Made by a program: the position numbers and the translations under genes
Notes under the pieces: generated by a model
Databases searched by the model: none
What the model saw: the letters and a program-made list of their open reading frames with translations, nothing else
Told to the model about the DNA's origin: nothing
Shown here: positions 16,870 to 25,493 of the stretch, in pieces
Position numbering within the stretch: position 1 is the stretch's first letter
Layout: the number at the start of each line of letters is the position of its first letter
Assembly (NCBI RefSeq): GCF_042743185.1
Contig: NZ_JBHYMS010000008.1
Span: 104,747 to 168,746 of the forward strand
Source: Inquilinus sp042743185
Lineage (GTDB): Bacteria > Pseudomonadota > Alphaproteobacteria > DSM-16000 > Inquilinaceae
Direction of reading: 5' to 3'
Length of the DNA: 64,000 nt

Positions 16870-18008
16870 GCTGCCGCCGCCACCGCCGGGCGGCCACCAT
16901 GGGCGATCGCCAGGCCGCTGTCGCCATCGAACAAATGCAGCGCCGATTCCGGCAGGGCCAGCGCCAGCCTGGTGTCGGAAGCGGCCTCCAGCGCCCGGTC
17001 AGTGACGATGGTCAGCCGCACCCCGTTGACGTCCAGCGCGATGTGGCTCTGGTCACCCAGCCACTGGTTGGCGGTCACCGTGCCCTGCAGAGCCGTCTCG
17101 CCGGCGCGAGCCGCGCCGACCCGGATCTCATGCCCCCGGATGCCGAGATGCACCTTCCCACCCTCGGTCAGGCCGGGGCCGGAGTGCGGCAGGCGGAAGG
17201 CCGCCGCGCCGTCTTCACCCTGCACCTCGACGGCCAGGCCGCCGTTCTCCCGCACCACCCGGGCCGGGAACAGGTTCATCGGCGGCTCGCCGATGAAGCC
17301 GGCGACGAACAGGTTGGCCGGGCGCTTCTTCAGCTCGGTGGGCGAGGCGAATTGCTGCAGCTGGCCGCCCTCCATCACCGCGATGCGGTCGGCCAGGGCC
17401 AGCGCCTCGGTCTGGTCATGGGTCACGAAGACCGTCGTCATCCTGTGCTCGATCAGATAGTCCTTGATGCGCGCCCGTAGCACGGCGCGCAGCTGCGGTT
17501 CCAGCTGCGACATGGGCTCGTCGAGCAGGGACAGCTGTGCCCGCCGGACCAAAGCGCGGGCCAAGCTGACCCGCTGCTGCTGGCCGCCGGAGATCGCCTG
17601 CGGATAGCGGTCCAGGATGTCGCCGATCTCCAAGAGCGCCGCGACATGGGCGACGCGCTGCTGCACCTCCGCCTTCGGGATGCGGTGGCGCAGCAGGCTG
17701 AAGCCGATGTTGTCGCGCACCGTCAGCGGCGGGTACAGGGCATAGCCTTCGAAGGCCATGGCGACGTTGCGCTCCGCCGGGCGCAGGTCGTTGATCACGC
17801 GGTCGCCGATCCGGATGGTGCCTTCCGACACGCTCTCGAACCCGGCGATCATGCGCAGGGTCGAGGTCTTGCCGCAGCCGGAGGAGCCGAGCAGGCCGAC
17901 CAGCTCGCCGTCGCGCAGCGCCAGCGACACGGCGTCGACCGCGCGGATCGGATGGGCCAGCCGCGGCCCGTAGATCTTGGAGACGGCATCGAGCGTCAGG
18001 GTTGCCAT
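16866..18008 (-). CDS. CUT1 ABC transporter ATPase A (Q-loop Glu variant)
   Basis: The 380-residue protein is a MalK/UgpC-type ATPase with an OB-fold (TOBE) C-terminal region. Walker A is GSSGCGKTS at 41-49, the signature is ISGGQQQR at 139-146, Walker B is LSLLDEP at 159-165 and the H-loop is VTHDQ with His197. Two motifs depart from the norm: the Q-loop glutamine is Glu87 (AFEGYALYPP), and the D-loop reads SQLE instead of SNLD. It is paired with a second ATPase at 18017-19099, which has complementary defects, as in the rhizobial GlpS/GlpT-type glycerol importers. The ATG at 18008 lies eight bases after the partner's stop, and the 3' end overlaps the FGGY kinase by four bases. Confidence 0.88.
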   Translation of the reverse strand: MATLTLDAVSKIYGPRLAHPIRAVDAVSLALRDGELVGLLGSSGCGKTSTLRMIAGFESVSEGTIRIGDRVINDLRPAERNVAMAFEGYALYPPLTVRDNIGFSLLRHRIPKAEVQQRVAHVAALLEIGDILDRYPQAISGGQQQRVSLARALVRRAQLSLLDEPMSQLEPQLRAVLRARIKDYLIEHRMTTVFVTHDQTEALALADRIAVMEGGQLQQFASPTELKKRPANLFVAGFIGEPPMNLFPARVVRENGGLAVEVQGEDGAAAFRLPHSGPGLTEGGKVHLGIRGHEIRVGAARAGETALQGTVTANQWLGDQSHIALDVNGVRLTIVTDRALEAASDTRLALALPESALHLFDGDSGLAIAHGGRPAVAAAA

Positions 18009-18016
18009 GGGGCCTC

Positions 18017-19099
18017 TCAAGCCGTCGCGGCCGGCAGGCGGGCGCCGGTCTCGCGGTCGAAACACAATGCGCGGGCCAGATCCGGCCGGGCCCAGGCGCG
18101 GCGCCGGCCGCGACCCAGATCGTCGCCCTGGTCCTCCGGCCGGCTGGCCAGGATCTCGGTGCCGTCGGCGGCGCGCAGCAGCATCACCGTGCGGACGTTC
18201 AGCGGCGTCACCGCCTCCAGGTCGACCGGCACCGCATCCTCGGCCGGCTCGAACCGGACCTCGACATCCTCCGGCCGCAGCCCGACCAGGCAGGGCTTGC
18301 CGGCGGATGCCGCAGCCGGCGCCGGGAAGGCGGTGCCGGCGATGCTGATGCGGCCGTCCTGAGCCGAAGTTTCGATCAGGTTGATCGGCGGGTCGCCAAA
18401 CAGCCGGGCGATGCGGGTGTCCTGCGGCTTGCCGTAGATGCCGGCCGGGGTGTCGACCTGGCGGAAGCGGCCGTCCAGCAGCACGCCGACCCGGTCGCCC
18501 AGCGCCATCGCCTCCTTGTAGTCCTGGGTGACGTAGAGGACGGTGGCGCCGACCGCGCGCAAGAGGCGCGGCAGCTCCTGCCGCATCTCGTAGCGGATCT
18601 TGGCGTCGACATTGCGCAGCGGGTCGTCGAGCAGCAGCACGGAGGGCGAGCAGACCAGGCTGCGGGCCAGGGCGGTGCGCTGCTTCTGGCCGTTCGACAG
18701 CTGCTTCGGCAGATGGTCCAGCACATGGCCGATGCGCAGCAGATCCGTCACCTCCTGCACCCGTTTCCGGATCTCGGCCTCGCCGGTCCGCCGGGCCCGC
18801 AACGGGCTGGCGATGTTCTCGAAGGCCGGCAGGTGGGGGTACAGGGCGAAGTTCTGGAACGCCATGCCGACATCCCGCGCCTCCGGCCCCTGGCCGAGGA
18901 TCGAGGCGCCGGCGATGCGGATGTCGCCCGCCTCCGGCTGCAGGATGCCGGCGATCAGGCGCAGCAGTACCGTCTTGCCGGCGCCGGACGGGCCGAACAC
19001 CACGACGAACTCGCCCTTCTCGACCTGGAGGTCGAGGCCATCGAGGATCTGCGTCTTGCCGAAGCTCTTGCCGAGTCCGGCGATGTCGAGGAAGGCCAT
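18017..19099 (-). CDS. CUT1 ABC transporter ATPase B (degenerate Walker B/H-loop)
   Basis: The 360-residue protein keeps Walker A (GPSGAGKT, 36-43) and the Q-loop (AFQNFALYPH, Gln82), but three catalytic motifs are altered: the signature is LSNGQKQR (134-141) rather than LSGGQ, Walker B is VLLLDDP with Asp159 replacing the catalytic glutamate, and the H-loop is VTQDY with Gln192 replacing histidine. It should form a heterodimer with ATPase A, so one composite ATP site would be impaired. The ATG at 19099 has GGGG eight bases upstream; a GTG at 19108 that overlaps the permease stop (GTGA) is also possible. It is placed between the permease and ATPase A. Confidence 0.87.
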   Translation of the reverse strand: MAFLDIAGLGKSFGKTQILDGLDLQVEKGEFVVVFGPSGAGKTVLLRLIAGILQPEAGDIRIAGASILGQGPEARDVGMAFQNFALYPHLPAFENIASPLRARRTGEAEIRKRVQEVTDLLRIGHVLDHLPKQLSNGQKQRTALARSLVCSPSVLLLDDPLRNVDAKIRYEMRQELPRLLRAVGATVLYVTQDYKEAMALGDRVGVLLDGRFRQVDTPAGIYGKPQDTRIARLFGDPPINLIETSAQDGRISIAGTAFPAPAAASAGKPCLVGLRPEDVEVRFEPAEDAVPVDLEAVTPLNVRTVMLLRAADGTEILASRPEDQGDDLGRGRRRAWARPDLARALCFDRETGARLPAATA

Positions 19100-19104
19100 G
19101 GTCG

Positions 19105-19965
19105 TCACCCCTTCACGGCGCCGAGGCTGAGCCCCTCGACCAGATAGCGCTGGGCATAGAGGGCGAGGGCCAGGGTCGGCAGGATCGACAGCACCAGCGC
19201 CGCGGCGATCTGGCCGTAGTTGATGCCGGAGGCGGTGATGAAGGCCAGCGCCCCGACCGTCACAGGCTGGATCGAGCTCGACCCCAGGATCAGCGCGAAG
19301 ATGAAGTTGTTCCAGGCGAAGATGAAGGCCAGCAGGGCGGCGGCGGCGATGCCGGGCCGGGCCAGCGGCACCGCGATCTTCAGGAAGGTGCGCAGCCAGG
19401 AATGACCGTCCAGCCGGTAGGCGTTCTCAATGTCCTCGCTGATGTCCTCGAAATAGCCGCGCACGATCCACAGGATCAGCGGCAGCGTGATCAGCTGGTA
19501 CACCCAGATCAGCCCGATATAGGTGTCGCTGAGGCCGAGGTCCTGGAAGTACAGCTGCAGCGGCAGCAGCACCAGGAGCGGCGGGGCGAAACGGAAGGAC
19601 AGCATGGTGAAGGCCATGTTCTCGCCCAGCCGGAACTTGAACCGGGCGAAGGCATAAGCCGCCGGAACGCCGAGCAGCAGCGACAGCAGCACCGAGCAGG
19701 AGCTGAGGATCAGGCTGTTCAGCAGGTTCTGCATGTAGTCGATCTTCAGCGCGCCGACATTGGTCGACAGCTCGCCGGCAATCAGGGCGGCGTAGTTTTC
19801 CAGCGTCGGGGTGAAGATGACGCTGGGCGGGCTGCGCAGGATGTCGGCATTGGTCATGAACGACATCAGCGCCACCCAGACCAGCGGGAACAGGAAGAAC
19901 AGCGCCACCAGGGTGAGCAGGACGCCGCGGAGGATCCGGCCGCCAATTCCACTTGCATGGTTCAT
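19105..19965 (-). CDS. Carbohydrate ABC transporter permease (MalG type)
   Basis: The 286-residue inner-membrane protein has about six hydrophobic segments and the ATPase-coupling EAA loop, seen as ENAYRLDGHSWLRTFLKIAV near residues 185-205. It is the second permease of a CUT1-type importer. A tetracysteine or extra domain is not present and the length is normal. ATG at 19965 is 13 bases after the stop of the first permease. The substrate is inferred from the operon to be a polyol or short sugar. Confidence 0.87.
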   Translation of the reverse strand: MNHASGIGGRILRGVLLTLVALFFLFPLVWVALMSFMTNADILRSPPSVIFTPTLENYAALIAGELSTNVGALKIDYMQNLLNSLILSSCSVLLSLLLGVPAAYAFARFKFRLGENMAFTMLSFRFAPPLLVLLPLQLYFQDLGLSDTYIGLIWVYQLITLPLILWIVRGYFEDISEDIENAYRLDGHSWLRTFLKIAVPLARPGIAAAALLAFIFAWNNFIFALILGSSSIQPVTVGALAFITASGINYGQIAAALVLSILPTLALALYAQRYLVEGLSLGAVKG

Positions 19966-19978
19966 GGCTTGCCTCCCG

Positions 19979-20902
19979 TCAGGCCCGGCCGTGCGCGCGG
20001 GCGCGCAGGCGGAGCCACTGCTTGATGAAGACGTTGCTGAGCGCGAAGGTGATCGCCCACAGCACCATCAGGATCGCGGCCGACCGGCCGATATTGGTGA
20101 AGGTGAAGGCCTCGAGATAGGCGCGGATCTGGAACAGCATCAGCCGGTCGCCCGGGCCGCCCTGGGTCATGGCGTAGACGATGTCGAACTGCTGGATGCT
20201 GTCCAGCATCCGGAACAGGCTGGCGGTCAGGATATAGGGCAGCAGCATCGGCAGGGTGATGCGGAAGAACACGAAGCTGCGCGGCACGCCGTCCAACTCC
20301 GCCGCCTCGAAGGGCTGGCGGGGCAGGGCGCGCAGCCCGGCCAGCAGCAGGATGGCGATGAACGGCGTGTAGACCCAGGTGTCGACCAGCACCACGGTGA
20401 ACATCGCCGAGGCCGGGTCCGACGCCCAGCGGAAATCGGTGAAGCCGAGGCTGGTCACGAAATAGCTGAGGATCCCGAAATTCGGGTTGGTCATCAGCTT
20501 CCACATCAGGCTGGCGATCGCCGGCGCCACCATCAGCGGCAGGATCAGCAGCACGCTCATCAGGTTGTTGATCAGCGAGCGGCGCACCAGCAGCAGGGCG
20601 ATGCCGAGGCCGAGCAGCAGCTGCACGCCGACGGTCAGCACGGTGTAGGTCAGCGACGCCTGGATCGTGCCCCAGAACCGCCCGTCGCCGAACAGGGCCA
20701 CGAAATTGTCGAGCCAGATCATCCGCCGCCCGGCCGGGAAGGCCAGGTTGTAGCGCTGCAACGAGTAGTACACGGCAGTGGCGAAGGGGATCAGGATCCC
20801 GATCGTGACCAGCAGGGCGGGCAGGCTCAGCAGATAGGGCAGCAGGCCGGGGCCGGTGCTGCGGCGCGTTCGGGGCGCGGTGTCGGCGGCGATGGTTGCC
20901 AC
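19979..20902 (-). CDS. Carbohydrate ABC transporter permease (MalF type)
   Basis: The 307-residue inner-membrane protein has a hydrophobic N-terminal helix (PYLLSLPALLVTIGILIPF), five further membrane segments and an EAA loop (EAAELDGVPRSFVFFRITLP) near residue 205. A GTG start at 20902, reading VATIAADTAPR, is chosen because AGAGGAC lies nine bases upstream and because the longer frame to 21040 runs through a GC hairpin and proline-rich sequence unlike the family. It pairs with the MalG-type permease 13 bases downstream. Confidence 0.84.
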   Translation of the reverse strand: MATIAADTAPRTRRSTGPGLLPYLLSLPALLVTIGILIPFATAVYYSLQRYNLAFPAGRRMIWLDNFVALFGDGRFWGTIQASLTYTVLTVGVQLLLGLGIALLLVRRSLINNLMSVLLILPLMVAPAIASLMWKLMTNPNFGILSYFVTSLGFTDFRWASDPASAMFTVVLVDTWVYTPFIAILLLAGLRALPRQPFEAAELDGVPRSFVFFRITLPMLLPYILTASLFRMLDSIQQFDIVYAMTQGGPGDRLMLFQIRAYLEAFTFTNIGRSAAILMVLWAITFALSNVFIKQWLRLRARAHGRA

Positions 20903-20932
20903 GGGTCGGGGTCCTCTCGCGGGCGGTCGCTG

Positions 20933-20975
20933 AGCCCCGCCCCCGCCGGGGGAGAGAGACAGCGGGGGCGGGGCT
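20933..20975 (-). promoter_or_regulatory. Intercistronic stem-loop between binding protein and permease genes
   Basis: AGCCCCGCCCCCG at 20933-20945 and its exact complement at 20963-20975 form a 13-bp GC stem with a 17-base loop in the 118-bp gap between the binding-protein stop and the permease start. Hairpins at this place in binding-protein operons often stabilise the upstream message so that binding protein is made in excess; that role is inferred here. Confidence 0.55.
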
Positions 20976-21020
20976 GCCGTGCGGACCGGCGGGGCGAAGG
21001 CCGGTCCGCGCGGGACGGCG

Positions 21021-22457
21021 TCAGTCGGCCAGGCCGGCATCCTTCAGCTGCTCGTCGATGAACTCGGCCAGCTGGTCCAGCCCCTCATCGACCGGGATCT
21101 CCTTGGCGTACATCTTCTGCAGGCTGGCCGCCCATTCCGTGGTCAGGTTGAAGAACAGCGGCTGCGGCGTGAAATAGATCTTCGATCCGGCGGCCGAGGC
21201 CTTGTACTGGTCGAGATAGCCCGGATAGCTCTCCAGCCGCTTGTGGAAGTCGCCATTGTCCCAGACCGACTGGCGCACCGGGTTGACCAGGTCGGCCTTG
21301 GTGGCGCCGAAGGTGGTGTGCTCGGTGCCGCTGGCCCATTGCACGAAGTACCAGCCGGCCTCGGGCGCTTGGGAGAAGGCGCTCATCGCCAGCGACCAGA
21401 TCCAGACATTCGGCGTCGGCGCCGCGGCGCCGGGCTTGGCGCTGAACGGATGATAGGCCAGGTTGCCGGCCTCCTTGGTGCCCTTGTTCTGGAAATAGCC
21501 CAGGATGTCGGCGTCGAAGATCATGGCCGAGGCGCCGGCGCCCAGGTCGTTGCCGACCTCGTACCAGGTGTAGGTGGTCCAGTTCTTCGGCCCGCCCTTC
21601 TGGATCATCTCGATCCACAGCTTGGTGAACTCCTTGGCCTCGGCGCTGTTCATCGCCGCCTTCAGCTTGCCGTCGGTGACCGCGAAATCCTTGCCGCCAT
21701 AGTTGGTCAGCCCGGACAGGTAGCCGGGATGGATCGTCGCCCAGCTGCGGCTGCCGCGCACGCCGACGCCATAGAAGCCCTGGTTCAGCGCGCTCAGCTT
21801 GCCGGCCTGGTCCACCATCTCCGGCAGGTCCTTCGGCGGCTTCATGCCGGCGGCATCGAAGATCCGCTTGTTGTAGGCGACGCTGTTCAGCTCGAAGCCC
21901 CAGGGCACGGCCCATTGCTTGGCGCCGTCGCCGCCCAGCGGCTGGCCCGGCACGCCCGACCAGGCGGTGGAGGCGCGCAGGCCCGGCAGCACGTCGTCCC
22001 AATTGTAGGCGGCGGCCGTCAGCTCCGGGTCCTTGATGTACTGGTTCATGTCGGCCAGCCAGCCGGCCGGGCCGTACTGCCAGGTCTGGTAGGCGCCGGT
22101 CATGAACACGTCGTATTGCGGCGACTTGCTCGACAGGGTGGCGGTGACCTTGTCGAAATAGACGTCCTCCGGGAACACGTCGTAGCTGACGTCCAGGCCG
22201 GTCAGCGCCTTGAAGTTGTCGAGGTTGGCGATCATCGCATCCGTGTAGGGATGCTTGTTCAGGAGCAGGCTGATCTTCTTGCCGGAGAATTTCTTGAAGT
22301 CGGGCCCGGTCGCGGCCAGGGCCCGGGTGCCGGCCTGGTTCAGCATGAACCCGGCCGCGGCGGCGCCGAAGCCCAGCTTGGCGGCCCCGGTCATCAGCTC
22401 CCGCCGCGATATCCGGCCTGCGGCATGGCGGTCGAACAGATCGGTCGTGCGCTTCAT
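21021..22457 (-). CDS. ABC transporter substrate-binding protein (polyol/sugar, Tat-type leader)
   Basis: The 478-residue protein starts with a twin-arginine-like leader (GRISRRELMTGAAKLGF, then a hydrophobic stretch to ALA), so it is probably exported folded to the periplasm. The mature part is a family 1 extracellular solute-binding protein, recognisable from YDVFMTGAYQTWQYGPAGWL, PWGFELNSVAYNKRIFDAAG and GGKDFAVTDGK. It delivers substrate to the two permeases downstream. TTTGGGAGG precedes the ATG at 22457. It follows the SorC regulator by 29 bases and is separated from the first permease by a stem-loop. The ligand is not known; linked kinases and a GlpD/EryB-like enzyme favour a polyol. 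Confidence 0.87.
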   Translation of the reverse strand: MKRTTDLFDRHAAGRISRRELMTGAAKLGFGAAAAGFMLNQAGTRALAATGPDFKKFSGKKISLLLNKHPYTDAMIANLDNFKALTGLDVSYDVFPEDVYFDKVTATLSSKSPQYDVFMTGAYQTWQYGPAGWLADMNQYIKDPELTAAAYNWDDVLPGLRASTAWSGVPGQPLGGDGAKQWAVPWGFELNSVAYNKRIFDAAGMKPPKDLPEMVDQAGKLSALNQGFYGVGVRGSRSWATIHPGYLSGLTNYGGKDFAVTDGKLKAAMNSAEAKEFTKLWIEMIQKGGPKNWTTYTWYEVGNDLGAGASAMIFDADILGYFQNKGTKEAGNLAYHPFSAKPGAAAPTPNVWIWSLAMSAFSQAPEAGWYFVQWASGTEHTTFGATKADLVNPVRQSVWDNGDFHKRLESYPGYLDQYKASAAGSKIYFTPQPLFFNLTTEWAASLQKMYAKEIPVDEGLDQLAEFIDEQLKDAGLAD

Positions 22458-22486
22458 CGGTGTATCCTCCCAAAACATTGTCGTTG

Positions 22487-23470
22487 TCAGCTGGTCTCGC
22501 GCAGGCCCTGCCGCCGCGGCGGCGGCCGGGCACCCCGGCGCGCAGCCATGGCCAGCGCCGCGGATTCGTCGATGATCAGGTCGGTCACCATGCCGCTCGT
22601 CAGCGCCGCGGTGATGGCGTCGGCCTTGATCGCGCCGCCGGCGATGGCGACGACGCGGCGGCCCTTCAGGTCGTCGAGCCCGACGCTGAGCGCCCGCTCG
22701 TTGACCTCGGAGGCGACGCGACGGCCTTCGGCGTCGAGGAACTGGCCCACGAGGTCGCCGACCGCGCCCTTGGCCCGCAGGTCGTCGTATTCCTCGCGGG
22801 TCAGCACGCCGGTCTGCAGCATATGCGCCTGCGGCCCCAGCTCGCCGACGCCGACCAGGCACAAAGTCGCCCGGTGGGCCAGGGCCAGCACCGCCTGGAC
22901 GCTTTTCTGCGACAGCATCACCGCCTTGTCGCCCAGGCTGTCGGCGGCCATCGGCACGGGCATGAAATAACCCTCGCCGCCGGTCTTGTCGGCCAGGCGC
23001 TGCACCACGTCGAACGGATTGGCGGAGGATTTGCGGGTCAGGCTGCCCAAGAGCGACACGAACTTGGCGTCGGGCACGGCGATCCGAGGCAGCCGGTTGA
23101 CCAGCGCGGCCAGGGTGCGGCCGTGGCTGACGCCGATCACCTTGTCGCCGGCCGTCTCGAGATAGCGGGAAAGATAGGCGGCGCCCTCGGCGCCGAGCGC
23201 CTCGAAGGGCTGGTCCTCCTCGTCGATCGCCGGGACGACGCGGCAGAAGCCCAGGCCGTAGCGGTCGATCAGCCCGTCCTCAAGCTTCAGGCATTCGGCC
23301 GGGCGGCCGGCGATGTGGACGCTGACCAGGCCCAGCTCCTCGGCCAGCGAGATCAGCCGGTGCACCTTGACCCGCGACACGCCGAGCCGGTCGGCGATCT
23401 CGCCCTGGGTCAGGCGGCGCACATAGGACAGCCACGCGGCGCGCGTGGCCAGGCTGACCTGCTCGTCCAT
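22487..23470 (-). CDS. SorC/EryD-family transcriptional regulator heading the polyol operon
   Basis: The 327-residue protein has an N-terminal helix-turn-helix (QGEIADRLGVSRVKVHRLI, about residues 22-40) and a sugar-binding domain of the SorC/DeoR-C type (VIGVSHGRTLAALVNRLP; VVAIAGGAIKADAI). The family includes EryD, the erythritol repressor of Brucella and rhizobia; effectors are usually phosphorylated sugars. The ATG at 23470 places a perfect AT-rich palindrome 28 bases upstream; an alternative ATG at 23533 would put that palindrome inside the gene and has no ribosome-binding site. As the first gene of a long operon it is likely autoregulated. Whether it represses or activates is not visible from sequence. 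Confidence 0.85.
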   Translation of the reverse strand: MDEQVSLATRAAWLSYVRRLTQGEIADRLGVSRVKVHRLISLAEELGLVSVHIAGRPAECLKLEDGLIDRYGLGFCRVVPAIDEEDQPFEALGAEGAAYLSRYLETAGDKVIGVSHGRTLAALVNRLPRIAVPDAKFVSLLGSLTRKSSANPFDVVQRLADKTGGEGYFMPVPMAADSLGDKAVMLSQKSVQAVLALAHRATLCLVGVGELGPQAHMLQTGVLTREEYDDLRAKGAVGDLVGQFLDAEGRRVASEVNERALSVGLDDLKGRRVVAIAGGAIKADAITAALTSGMVTDLIIDESAALAMAARRGARPPPRRQGLRETS

Positions 23471-23497
23471 CCCGTCGATCCGGCTCCGTTGCTCCGG

Positions 23498-23515
23498 GGT
23501 GTAATTTTTTACACC
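23498..23515. promoter_or_regulatory. Perfect AT-rich palindrome, likely SorC operator
   Basis: GGTGTAATTTTTTACACC is an 18-bp perfect palindrome (7-bp arms, TTTT centre) in a 70% GC background. It lies 28-45 bases upstream of the sorC-type start codon, where an autoregulatory operator would be expected. No second copy was seen elsewhere in the locus. Confidence 0.6.
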
Positions 23516-23596
23516 GACTGAACAGAATTTCATCGTGGCGCGGATCGATAGGACCGTCAACCCTCCGCGATCACGGCTGCTCGGGAGCGGTGAGCT

Positions 23597-25483
23597 TCAC
23601 CGCCGCGGCATGGTGACGTCGGGCGCGAGGCGCGTCTGCGCCGCCAGGCGGATCGGGGCGTTGGCGGCGCCGAAGCCGGCATAGCCCCGGCGCTGCACGA
23701 TCTCGAAGAAGAAGCGGTCGGCGAAGCTGGTGGTGTAGAGCTGGAAGAACTCGCCGCCGCCGTCGCGGTCGTAGAGGATCCCGGCCGCGCGCAGCCGGTC
23801 GACCAGATCCGGCTCCAGGCCAAAGCGGGCTTCGATGTCGTCGTAGTAGTTGGCCGGGATCGGCAGGAATTTCACGCCGGCCTGCCGCATCCGGGCCGCC
23901 GTGGCGAAGATGTCGCCGGTCTCCAGCGCGATGTGCTGGATGCCGGAGCCGAAGAATTCCGACAGGAAGCGCGCCGACAGCGTGCGCTGGCTCTGCGAGG
24001 CGTTCAGCACGATGCGCAGCGTGCCCTCGGCGTTCTGCACCACCTGGCTGCGCACCAGCCCGGCGGGATCCGGGATCTCCAGCTCCGGGGTCTTCGCCAG
24101 GTCGAAGATCGCGCTGTAGAACAGGAGCCAGGACAGCATCTCGTCATACTGCATCGACTGCGACAGGTGGTCGATCCACGCCAGCCCGGCCTCCGGCGTC
24201 GCGCCGTCATCGACCGGGACGAAGTCGACCTCGCGCCATCGCGCCAGATCGCTGCCGGGATCGACGAGATAGATCAGGCTGCCGCCGACGCCGCGGATCG
24301 CCGGGATCTCCAGCTCGCCCGGCCCGACCTCCTGGCGGAATCCGGTCGCCAGCAGGGCGCCGGCCCGCGCCGTCGCCGCCCGGGCGTCGTCGACCTTGAG
24401 GCAGATCGCGCAGGCGGCGGGGCCGTGCATGATGTAGGCGGCGTGGGCGTAGCCCTCCTTCTCGCGGTTGACGAGAAGATTGATCCCGCCCTGCGACCAC
24501 AGGGTCACGTCCTTTGACCGGTGCCGGCCGCTCCGGGCGAAGCCGAGGCCGGCGAACAACGCCTCCAGCTCGATCGCGCCGGCCTCGTCGACCGCGAACT
24601 CGACGAACTCGACGCCGAGGCACTTCGCCCGCTCCGGCAGCAGCGGCCGGGTCCGCTCGGCGGCGGGCTTGCGCCGCTCCAGCGTGTCGGCCAGCTGCAG
24701 CAGCGACCGGCGGCCGTCGATCGCGACCGACCGCGCCGACCCGGCCCGGAAATGGTCGTTGAAGATCTCCAGCGAATAGACGCCGTCAAAGCCGGTCGCG
24801 GCCACCGCCTCGGTGAAGGCGGTCACCGGCAGGTCGCCCTGGCCCGGCAGGTTGCGGAAATGCCGGCTCCAGGACAGCAGGTCCATCTCCAGACGCGGCG
24901 CGTCGGCCAGCTGGACCAGGAAGATCCTGTCGGCCGGGATGGCGCGGATGCCGTCCGGGTCGATGCCGCGCGACAGGGTGTGGAAGCTGTCCAGGATCAG
25001 CCCGATGGCGGGATGATCGGCGCGGCGCACGATCTCCCAGGCGTCGCGGTGGTCGTTGACGTGCCGGCCCCAGGCCAGCGCCTCGAAGCCGACCTTCAGC
25101 CCGCGCTTCGCCGCCCGCTCGCCCAGCTCGCGGAAATCCGCGGCGGCGCGGTCGATGCCGCCCAGCGCGGCCGGCGAGATGTTGGAGCAGACCAGCAGCA
25201 GGCCGGCGCCCAGCTCGCCCATCAGGTCGAACTTCCGCTCGGCCCGGTCGAACACACGCGTACGCTGCGGCTCGGGCATGCCCTCGAAGTCGCGGAAGGG
25301 CTGGAAGGTGGTCACGACGAGCCCGGCGTCGCGCACCATCCGCCCGACCTCGCGCGGCGCCGCGTCGAAGGACAGGAAGTCGTTCTCGAAGATCTCGACG
25401 CCATCGAAGCCGGCGGCGGCGATCGCCTCCAGCTTGTCGCGGAGATCGCCGCTCAGGGACACGGTGGCGATCGACGTCTTCAT
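23597..25483 (-). CDS. quiC: 3-Dehydroshikimate dehydratase QuiC (sugar-isomerase/HPPD-type fusion)
   Basis: The 628-residue protein fuses an N-terminal AP-endonuclease/xylose-isomerase-like TIM barrel (residues 1-275) to a C-terminal two-part VOC domain like 4-hydroxyphenylpyruvate dioxygenase (about 290-615). Likely metal ligands in the barrel are Glu134 (GFEALAWGRH), Asp165 (LDSFHTL), Gln191 (LVQLADAP) and Glu239 (SLEIFND). In the C-terminal half, the iron-type ligands are represented by HLSQSM, IQHIAL and FFFEIVQRRGY. This architecture is that of Pseudomonas QuiC1, which converts 3-dehydroshikimate to protocatechuate; the role of the HPPD-like half is unresolved. It lies ten bases after an AroE-like gene, in a locus with a TRAP transporter. 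No protocatechuate ring-cleavage genes are in the window. Confidence 0.88.
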   Translation of the reverse strand: MKTSIATVSLSGDLRDKLEAIAAAGFDGVEIFENDFLSFDAAPREVGRMVRDAGLVVTTFQPFRDFEGMPEPQRTRVFDRAERKFDLMGELGAGLLLVCSNISPAALGGIDRAAADFRELGERAAKRGLKVGFEALAWGRHVNDHRDAWEIVRRADHPAIGLILDSFHTLSRGIDPDGIRAIPADRIFLVQLADAPRLEMDLLSWSRHFRNLPGQGDLPVTAFTEAVAATGFDGVYSLEIFNDHFRAGSARSVAIDGRRSLLQLADTLERRKPAAERTRPLLPERAKCLGVEFVEFAVDEAGAIELEALFAGLGFARSGRHRSKDVTLWSQGGINLLVNREKEGYAHAAYIMHGPAACAICLKVDDARAATARAGALLATGFRQEVGPGELEIPAIRGVGGSLIYLVDPGSDLARWREVDFVPVDDGATPEAGLAWIDHLSQSMQYDEMLSWLLFYSAIFDLAKTPELEIPDPAGLVRSQVVQNAEGTLRIVLNASQSQRTLSARFLSEFFGSGIQHIALETGDIFATAARMRQAGVKFLPIPANYYDDIEARFGLEPDLVDRLRAAGILYDRDGGGEFFQLYTTSFADRFFFEIVQRRGYAGFGAANAPIRLAAQTRLAPDVTMPRR

Positions 25484-25493
25484 CGGGATGTCC

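Noticed and set aside
19811..21061. Glutamine/histidine-rich plus-strand frames antisense to the ABC permease genes
   Set aside because: Such Q/H-rich translations recur opposite hydrophobic membrane-protein genes in this window and are antisense artefacts.
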